Part shown: piece by piece, positions 5,201 to 10,934 of the stretch
Numbering within the stretch: position 1 is the stretch's first letter
How the letters are laid out: each line of letters starts with the position of its first letter
Assembly (NCBI GenBank): GCA_002392385.1
Contig: DGGX01000252.1
Coordinates: forward strand, 1-21,338
From: Lachnospiraceae bacterium UBA3863
Lineage (GTDB): Bacteria > Bacillota > Clostridia > Lachnospirales > Lachnospiraceae
Reading direction: 5' to 3'
Length of the DNA: 21,338 nt
Position numbers and translations under genes: made by a program
Notes under the pieces: model-generated
Database searches by the model: none
What the model saw: only the letters and a program-made list of their open reading frames with translations
What the model was told of the DNA's origin: nothing

Positions 5201-8011
5201 TTATTCCTCCTCCAGCAGGCGGAGCAGGGCGGCAACGTCTTCCTGCTCTCTCAGGGCCGCGTAGAATTCTTCCGAGAAAGGTGTCCCGTCGAAGGGGAAG
5301 GAGATGACCACGAAGGATCCGGCAGCCAGATCGGTCTCAAAGCTGACCAGGCCCTCCGCGGGATCATAGACAGCCGCGCAGGCGGTCAGCCGGCCCTCCC
5401 TGTCGGCGAAAACAGCATAGAGATCCTCCGGCTGCGCCTCCCCGGCACCTGCCGGCTCCGCAGGCGGCGCCCAGGAGAAGACGACACTGACCAGACCGCC
5501 TCCCAGATCCGTCACCGGTCTGCCTCCGCGCAGGACGGACAGGATATAGACAGGGGGAAGGTCCGGGGTGCCGGAAAGGGCATCCCTGCCGTCGGTCTCT
5601 GTTTCCTCCCGCGGGGTCACAAGGACTGTCAGCTCATCCGCCGGAGAAACGGACGCCTGTACACCGCCGGTCCGGCTTCTGTCCTTCTTCCTGTCCTTGT
5701 CATCCGGGTCCGGGGAGGGATCAGGCGAAGGATCAGGATCAGGCGAAGGATCAGGATCAGGCGAAGGATCAGGATCAGGCGAGGGACCCGGATCGGGCTG
5801 CTTCGTGCCGGTGAAAACGACCGTTCCGCTGCCCGCGGAAAGGGAGCCGGCGCCGGAACCGCCCAGCACGCCGGACCCGGTGAAGCTGGTGTTGGTCGTG
5901 GTCAGGGCCGAACCGCCTACACCATCGGTGAAACTGGTGATACCCAGGATGCGGATCATGACGATCCCTTCATTAGGGATGCCTCCGTCCGACGGCTCCA
6001 GAAGGATACGGGAGAGTTCCCCCGCCTGATCGCAGAAGATCACCTCCACGTAAGGGATGATCTTCAGGTCCTCTGCCTGCACGCCGCAGGCCGTGAGAAC
6101 AGTATTGAAATCGATCATGGAAGGCATCCCGGACATGTCCAGGTCCTCCAGAAGCTCAGCCTTATTGACCGTCCATGACCAGGACGTATCGAGGTGCTGT
6201 ATCTGTGTGACCTTCATCAGGACGACAGGTGCCGTACCGCTGCTGATCCGGCGGGCGGTCTCTGTCGGCGTCAGGATCAGGGGATTGACGGAGGGGGAGG
6301 CATCTTCCTGTGTCGTATAGAGAAGAGCGGCGGAGCCGGCGGCTATAAGCGGCTGCGCCTGCGAAGCCGTTCCCCGCATGTCCATGCGGCCGGAAAGAAG
6401 ATGAACACCCTCGCCGCTGACCGTGCCGGTGACAGTCAGCAGGCCGTCGTCCTTCATGCCATAGAGGCTCCGGATATCGACCTGGCTGCCCTCCTCCGCC
6501 GTGATATCACCGATCCCGGCAGTGTTTTCATAGTAGATACCGACATCTCCCGCTGCCGTAAGACTGCGGACAGAGCTGTCGGTCCCCTTGAGGTGCAGGG
6601 TGGAATCGCGCAGGGACAGCGTGACATCCCGGGCGTAGTCAATGGTCACCGTGGAATTGTCTGCGGACAGACCATCGGACAGGGAGACCCGGTCGCGGAT
6701 CTCCGCGGTCGTATCCGACAGTGTGCCGCTGCCGGAGAGGACCGCGCCTGCCTGCAGTTCGACGATACCGCCCGTGATGGTGCCGCAGAGGTCCAGAATA
6801 CCGCTCACTGTCAGGGCGGAAGTGTATTTATGTTGGTGGACCTGGGCCCTTTTAAGGACAAGGGAGGAGCCTTCCCGGACATGAAGGGCGGCACCTGCAC
6901 CGACAGTCAGAACGCCGGCGGAACCGTTCAGATCGACATGTCCGTCCTCGTGGGCCGGTGTCATGACGTTCGTCGGTGCGGAACCTGTGTAACGGTCCGT
7001 ATCTGTCTGTATGTCCCCGGTCTCCGGATCCGCGTAGGTCTCCTGACGGATGATCATGCATCCCAGCTCCAGAGAGGAGCCTTCCGGGACAACGAGCGTG
7101 ACGTCGTCCAGCACATAGGATTCATCGAGAATACCGGGGATGGTCCCGTTGATCAGGAGGTAGGATCCGTCTTCCTGCCTGAGAAAAACAGCCGCGCTGC
7201 CCGTCTCGTAGAGGGAAGTGTCAGCAGAGAGAGACAGGGTATGGCCTTCCGTGATCTCCAGGCTGTCGATGAGGACGATGCCGGTCCCCACGATGTTGAC
7301 GTCGCAGTCGCCGCCCAGCGTGCCGATCCGGTTAAGGCCGGCCACAGCCAGCTCCAGCTTCCCGCCGTCGGCCGAGATCTCAGCATCCGCACCGTCATAA
7401 TCTACCATGGCCACATATTCGCCGCCGACATTTCTCCATCCGCTGCTTCCGGACCAGCCGCTGTCATCGTCGGTACCGCTGTCGATCTGTACGTTCCCGA
7501 TCCGGATCCTGGTCCCACCGGTCTCCTCTGTCCCACCGGTCTCATCGACAGCCGGGGTCTTCTGGGAGAGCAGGGCAGGCGCCTGTGTCTCCATATCCGT
7601 GACGGGGTCTTCCACTGTTTCCGCCGGCGCGGGTGCGGGCTCCTCCGCAGCTTCTTCGGGAGCAGGCGCAGGTTCTTCCGCGGCTTCTTCGGACACGGGC
7701 GCAGGCTCCTCACTGGTTTCCGCCGGCGCCGGAGCGGATTCCGCTATGTTTTCTGCCGGCGCCGGAGCGGATTCCGCTATGTTTTCTGCCGGCGCCGGAG
7801 CGGGCTCTTCCACGGTTTTAACCGGCGCAGGCGCGGATAGCGCAACGTTTTCCGCCGGTGCCGGTTCCTCTGTGGTTTCTGTCGGGGGATCTTCATCGCA
7901 TGACGCAGGCGCCTCTGCGGAGTAGGCAGAGACAGGGAGCGATATAGCCAGACACAATGAAAGTATCAGAACGACAAGGCGGTGGATAAGAACAGGCGCG
8001 AATGGCTTCAT
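5201..8011 (-). CDS. secreted repeat-rich surface protein
   Basis: The 936-residue protein has a signal peptide (basic start, hydrophobic core about 12-28, cleavage likely near 30-33). Then come a Pro/Glu/Ala-rich segment (43-137) with repeats such as SAPAPAENIAE, a long Gly/Ser/Thr-rich beta-strand region (about 165-735) of parallel-beta-helix type, an Asp-Pro-Ser linker (738-770), a basic patch (772-780) and a compact C-terminal domain (about 785-908). The C-terminal LYAVFADREGRLT...SFETDLAAGSFVVISF pattern resembles terminal domains common in clostridial surface proteins. I see no LPXTG motif, SLH domain or C-terminal membrane helix, so anchoring is unclear. The start has GGAGG 6 nt before the ATG. 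The gene heads an operon with two TIR-type membrane proteins; a ligand or partner role is an inference. Confidence 0.8.
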   Translation of the reverse strand: MKPFAPVLIHRLVVLILSLCLAISLPVSAYSAEAPASCDEDPPTETTEEPAPAENVALSAPAPVKTVEEPAPAPAENIAESAPAPAENIAESAPAPAETSEEPAPVSEEAAEEPAPAPEEAAEEPAPAPAETVEDPVTDMETQAPALLSQKTPAVDETGGTEETGGTRIRIGNVQIDSGTDDDSGWSGSSGWRNVGGEYVAMVDYDGADAEISADGGKLELAVAGLNRIGTLGGDCDVNIVGTGIVLIDSLEITEGHTLSLSADTSLYETGSAAVFLRQEDGSYLLINGTIPGILDESYVLDDVTLVVPEGSSLELGCMIIRQETYADPETGDIQTDTDRYTGSAPTNVMTPAHEDGHVDLNGSAGVLTVGAGAALHVREGSSLVLKRAQVHQHKYTSALTVSGILDLCGTITGGIVELQAGAVLSGSGTLSDTTAEIRDRVSLSDGLSADNSTVTIDYARDVTLSLRDSTLHLKGTDSSVRSLTAAGDVGIYYENTAGIGDITAEEGSQVDIRSLYGMKDDGLLTVTGTVSGEGVHLLSGRMDMRGTASQAQPLIAAGSAALLYTTQEDASPSVNPLILTPTETARRISSGTAPVVLMKVTQIQHLDTSWSWTVNKAELLEDLDMSGMPSMIDFNTVLTACGVQAEDLKIIPYVEVIFCDQAGELSRILLEPSDGGIPNEGIVMIRILGITSFTDGVGGSALTTTNTSFTGSGVLGGSGAGSLSAGSGTVVFTGTKQPDPGPSPDPDPSPDPDPSPDPDPSPDPSPDPDDKDRKKDRSRTGGVQASVSPADELTVLVTPREETETDGRDALSGTPDLPPVYILSVLRGGRPVTDLGGGLVSVVFSWAPPAEPAGAGEAQPEDLYAVFADREGRLTACAAVYDPAEGLVSFETDLAAGSFVVISFPFDGTPFSEEFYAALREQEDVAALLRLLEEE
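5724..5777 (-). repeat. 18 bp coding minisatellite (Asp-Pro-Ser linker)
   Basis: Three perfect tandem copies of GGCGAAGGATCAGGATCA (plus-strand reading) lie here with degenerate copies on both sides. On the minus strand they encode the six-residue PSPDPD-type repeat of the surface-protein linker. The 18 bp unit keeps frame when the copy number changes. Confidence 0.9.
7722..7802 (-). repeat. 33 bp coding minisatellite (Pro/Ala/Glu repeat)
   Basis: A 33 bp unit beginning GCCGGCGCCGGAGCGGATTC is repeated perfectly at 7722-7754 and 7755-7787, with a 15 bp partial third copy. It encodes SAPAPAENIAE in the N-terminal stalk of the surface protein. The identity at synonymous sites points to a recent duplication. 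Confidence 0.9.
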
Positions 8012-8067
8012 GGCGCACCTCCGTATTATAGGGAGAGAATCCGTATTGTCCTTACGCCGGGCAGGTG

Positions 8068-8085
8068 ATTACACCGAAATGTAAT
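8068..8085 (-). promoter_or_regulatory. dyad in the leader of the surface-protein operon
   Basis: ATTACA and TGTAAT form a perfect 6 bp inverted repeat around CCGAAA. It lies downstream of the likely minus-strand promoter, about 60 nt before the start codon, so it may be an RNA hairpin in the 5' leader or a protein-binding site. Confidence 0.35.
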
Positions 8086-8116
8086 ATTAAGAAAGAAGAG
8101 ATAACTACCCATATTG

Positions 8117-8144
8117 ATTATACCACGAGGACCGCACAAAACAA
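8117..8144 (-). promoter_or_regulatory. promoter of the surface-protein/TIR operon
   Basis: Read on the minus strand, TTGTTT (8144-8139) and TATAAT (8122-8117) are separated by 16 bp, and TGG before the -10 makes it an extended -10 element. It predicts a leader of about 100 nt. A second TATAAT closer to the gene would start transcription inside the ribosome binding site and is less likely. Confidence 0.55.
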
Positions 8145-8160
8145 AAGACCTGCGCGGTCC
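8129..8160. promoter_or_regulatory. inverted repeat overlapping the minus-strand promoter
   Basis: GGACCGC (8129-8135) and GCGGTCC (8154-8160) are perfect 7 bp arms separated by 18 bp. The span covers the -35 box and most of the spacer of the minus-strand promoter, a suitable place for a repressor operator. No candidate regulator gene is in the window. Confidence 0.35.
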
Positions 8161-8200
8161 ATGCGCCATGCATCGCGGTGTTCTCCTTTCTCAGAAAAAA

Positions 8201-8209
8201 TGCTAGAAT
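8201..8209 (+). promoter_or_regulatory. extended -10 element upstream of coaX
   Basis: TGCTAGAAT fits an extended -10 (TGn plus TAGAAT) about 100 bp before the coaX start. The -35 position is poor (TTCTCC at 8181-8186), as is common for extended -10 promoters. Confidence 0.4.
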
Positions 8210-8308
8210 ACTTAATAGTAATCTGACGCATGCCCTGCATAGGGGCAGGACAGCGTCGACAACGGCGGAGACGCCGCGGGCAGCTGACAGGTACAGGGAG
8301 GTAGGACC

Positions 8309-9085
8309 ATGGTTCTTGCGATCGATGTGGGCAATTCGAATATCGTCATGGGATGCATCGGCGAGAAGGGATCTGTATCCAGGATCGTCCGTCTGCAGAC
8401 CAATGCCGGCAAGACGGAGTTTGAGTATGCGGCGGATATCCGGCCCATTCTGGAGATGGCGGGGATCGATCTTGGGGAGATCGAGGGCATCGTCATGGCT
8501 TCCGTGGTGCCGACCCTGACCAGGACCCTGCAGAAGGCCCTGAAAATACTGACCGGGCTGGACACACTTGTGGTGGGCGCCGGTGTGAAAACAGGCCTGA
8601 ACATCATGATCGACGATCCCGGCACCATCGCCGCGGACCTGGTGGCCTCCGCGGTGGGGGCCAGGCACCTGTTTCCCCTGCCCTGCGTGATCATCGACAT
8701 GGGGACGGCCACTACCCTGACCGTGGTGGACAGAAAGGGCAATTATATCGGCGGCGCCATTCTGCCGGGGGTGGATATCTCCATGAAGGCGCTGACCAGG
8801 GGGACGTCCCTGCTGCCCACGGTGGAGATTGCGCCGCCTCAGAAGACCATTGCCTCCAACACGGCGGACAGTATGAAGGCGGGCGTCATTTACGGAAATG
8901 CCGGCGCGCTGGACGGCATCCTGGACAGGTTCATGGAGATCCTGGGGGAGGACACCAGTGTGGTGGCCACAGGCGGCCTGGCATCGACCATCTGCCCCCA
9001 CTGCCGGCACCGGATCCGGATCGACGAGGATCTGCTGCTGCGGGGGCTGGGCATCATCTGGGACAAAAACCGCGGCAGACGATAA
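8309..9085 (+). CDS. coaX: type III pantothenate kinase
   Basis: The 258-residue protein carries out the first step of coenzyme A synthesis: ATP-dependent phosphorylation of pantothenate in the cytosol. It has the ASKHA-fold marks of CoaX: IDVGNSN at the N-terminus (5-11), DDPGTIAADLVASAVGA (102-118), whose D110 matches the catalytic-type Asp, IIDMGTATTLTVVD (128-141), IGGAILPGVDISMKAL (147-162) and VVATGGLA (218-225). The length is normal for the family. The start has GGGAGG 7 nt before the ATG. The 99 bp gap to the next gene has no clear terminator, so the fusion gene that follows may be cotranscribed. Confidence 0.95.
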   Translation: MVLAIDVGNSNIVMGCIGEKGSVSRIVRLQTNAGKTEFEYAADIRPILEMAGIDLGEIEGIVMASVVPTLTRTLQKALKILTGLDTLVVGAGVKTGLNIMIDDPGTIAADLVASAVGARHLFPLPCVIIDMGTATTLTVVDRKGNYIGGAILPGVDISMKALTRGTSLLPTVEIAPPQKTIASNTADSMKAGVIYGNAGALDGILDRFMEILGEDTSVVATGGLASTICPHCRHRIRIDEDLLLRGLGIIWDKNRGRR

Positions 9086-9184
9086 GACCGCCGCGGCGCA
9101 GTGACGGGGCTGTAATAAAAGAGCTGTAAATAATAAGGAATGTAATAAAAAGGCTGAAATCACAGAGTACAGGGGGTAGAGATC

Positions 9185-10786
9185 ATGGGGATGATCGTTT
9201 CGGATCTCTGGACACAGCTGCTGCCGGAGGGCGGCGCGGCACTCTATGAGGCGGAGTATACGGGGGAGGAGCTTCTGGCCATGGCCGGCGGTGAGATGCA
9301 GGACCGCTGGGGGGACTGGGCCCTGGAGAACGGGCAGGGCGCCTATGTGCCCGGCCCCATTCTGATGGAACTGCTGGAGGACGATACCTTCTTCGCGGCC
9401 CTTCTGGATATCACGGATACCGGGGAGGAGCTCTTTGTGAGCGGCGCCCGTCTGGCCTGCACCAGGGATCATCTGGAGAGGATGGGTCTGTCGGACGCGG
9501 ACGCCCAGGATCACATCCTGCAGAGTCTGGGCAAGGAGCAGGAGCTGACAGACAATGTCAGGTGGTGCCTGGCCGGCACGGAGAGAGTCAGCGGGCTCTA
9601 CCTTTTTGCCAACGGCTGGCTGGGCGTGGAGACAGAATGTCCGACAGAAGAGGAAGAGGGCGGCATGGAGGTCATGGAGCCCTCCATGTCCTATCTCCTG
9701 TCGGAGGAGGGCGAGCTCATCGCGTCTCCGGATATCCGCGGCAGCGTCGAGGAATGGATGCGGTTCGTGGATGTTTTCTCCGCGGTCAATGATGAGGCCA
9801 CGCCCTCGGACGCGGCCCTGACAAGGGGAGCTGCGGAGGAGCGGACCGGAAAAACGGAGGACAGCTACATCGTATGTTCCCCGGAGGTCGAGGAGGCCAG
9901 AAGAGCGGGCAGGCCCGTGGTGGTGATCGAGAGCGCCGCCACCTTCAGCGGCATGATGCATCCGGGGATCGCGGAATTCGCCCGCCGGATGGAGGAGACC
10001 GTGCGGGAGCACGGGGCCGTGCCGGCCTACGCGGCCATCGTCGGCGGCAAGGTCCATGTGGGACTCACGGAGGAGGAGACCCATTATCTGGAAGAGAGGC
10101 GCGGATCCCTCTTCAAGGCCTCTGCCCGGGATATTCCTGTCCTGCTGGCCATGGGGGCCGACGGCGTCATGACCATCTCGGCGGCCGTCCGGACAGCTTC
10201 CATGACGGGCCTGCACGTGGCCTGCGCCAGCGGCATCGGCGGCGCCCAGATCGGGGCGGCCCAGACCATGGACATCTCCACGGACCTGGAGCTCCTGGCC
10301 AGGGAGCCGGTCATGGTGGTCTGCAGCGGGCCCAAACCTGTCCTGGACCTGTCCCTGACCATGGAATATCTGGAGACCGTGGGCGTGCCGGTGATCGGCT
10401 ACCGCACGGACCGCATGCCGGACTATCTGGTCCGGGGGACGGACCTGCGGCTCAATTACCGGATGGACCAGCCCGCGGAGCTGGGCAAGGTCATGTATAT
10501 TAAGGAACAGATGCGCATACCGGGCGGCATCCTGGTGGTCAACCCTGTGCCCCTGGAGAACGCCCACGACGCGGAGAGAGTGCGCCAGGCCGTGGACAGG
10601 GCCGAGCAGGACATGCGCCGCAACAGCGTCCGCGGCCGGGCCGCCACCGGCTACATGATGGGCCGGCTCAAGGAGTACATGGGCGAGGAGAGCGTGGATT
10701 CCCAGAAGGCCTTCCTGCTCAGCAATGCCGCCCTGGCGGCGGAGATCGCCTCCTCCCTCCTCAAGATGGAAGAAAAGCCTGTATAA
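9185..10786 (+). CDS. unknown domain fused to divergent pseudouridine-5'-phosphate glycosidase
   Basis: In this 533-residue protein, residues about 228-525 match the PsuG/IndA family, which reversibly splits pseudouridine 5'-phosphate into uracil and ribose 5-phosphate. Aligned by eye to E. coli PsuG, E249 equals Glu31, K311 Lys93, S365 Ser147, D367 Asp149 (metal), K384 the Schiff-base Lys166 and N514 the conserved Asn near the C-terminus. His137 is replaced by Q355, and the ESTIISHGMP motif has become ESAATFSGMM. Residues 1-225 are an acidic domain I do not recognise, absent from normal PsuG of about 300 residues. It has no PfkB kinase motif, so this is not a PsuK-PsuG fusion. ATG 9185 follows GGGGGT by 7-8 nt. 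A working or altered-specificity glycosidase is plausible because the Lys and metal ligand are kept. Confidence 0.75.
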   Translation: MGMIVSDLWTQLLPEGGAALYEAEYTGEELLAMAGGEMQDRWGDWALENGQGAYVPGPILMELLEDDTFFAALLDITDTGEELFVSGARLACTRDHLERMGLSDADAQDHILQSLGKEQELTDNVRWCLAGTERVSGLYLFANGWLGVETECPTEEEEGGMEVMEPSMSYLLSEEGELIASPDIRGSVEEWMRFVDVFSAVNDEATPSDAALTRGAAEERTGKTEDSYIVCSPEVEEARRAGRPVVVIESAATFSGMMHPGIAEFARRMEETVREHGAVPAYAAIVGGKVHVGLTEEETHYLEERRGSLFKASARDIPVLLAMGADGVMTISAAVRTASMTGLHVACASGIGGAQIGAAQTMDISTDLELLAREPVMVVCSGPKPVLDLSLTMEYLETVGVPVIGYRTDRMPDYLVRGTDLRLNYRMDQPAELGKVMYIKEQMRIPGGILVVNPVPLENAHDAERVRQAVDRAEQDMRRNSVRGRAATGYMMGRLKEYMGEESVDSQKAFLLSNAALAAEIASSLLKMEEKPV

Positions 10787-10820
10787 TGGACCTGCATGGT
10801 TCCTGTATTGGATTCAAAGC

Positions 10821-10848
10821 TTGAAAACGGGGAAATATGTGTTACAAT
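10821..10848 (+). promoter_or_regulatory. promoter of the LTA-synthase-like gene
   Basis: TTGAAA (10821-10826) and TACAAT (10843-10848) are separated by 16 bp and lie about 75 bp before the gene. It is one of the better sigma-70-type promoter matches in the window and indicates a transcription unit separate from the glycosidase fusion. Confidence 0.6.
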
Positions 10849-10874
10849 AAGCCGATAACATCGGATAGAAAAGA

Positions 10875-10893
10875 AGGCCCCCGGTCGGGGCCT
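10875..10893. other. GC-rich hairpin in the leader of the LTA-synthase-like gene
   Basis: AGGCCCC and GGGGCCT form a 7 bp stem around a 5 nt loop just after the predicted transcription start. A T-rich stretch follows only on the minus strand, where no gene needs a terminator. In plus-strand RNA it would be a 5' leader hairpin. Confidence 0.35.
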
Positions 10894-10934
10894 GTGCCGG
10901 CGCCCATGGCGGCGGCATGTTCAGGAGGTTTCTT

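Larger units (their letters stand above)
8012..8308. other. divergent intergenic region
   Basis: This 297 bp region separates the minus-strand surface/TIR operon from plus-strand coaX and is more AT-rich than the surrounding genes. It holds promoter candidates for both directions, a 6 bp dyad at 8068-8085 and a 7 bp inverted repeat at 8129-8160. I see no open frame in it that I can support. Confidence 0.6.

Noticed and set aside
5201..5320. Sortase anchoring signal at the C-terminus of the surface protein
   Set aside because: No LPXTG-like motif, hydrophobic helix or basic tail is present; the protein ends in an acidic, Leu/Glu-rich helix.
9185..9860. PfkB-type pseudouridine kinase domain (PsuK) fused to PsuG
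   Set aside because: The N-terminal domain lacks the GxGD-type PfkB motif and the glycine-rich sugar-binding start of that family.
8105..10567. An 820-codon open frame on the minus strand opposite coaX and the glycosidase fusion
   Set aside because: The translation is rich in His, Gln, Arg and Gly with no domain, as expected for the antisense of high-GC genes; the opposite strand has recognisable proteins.
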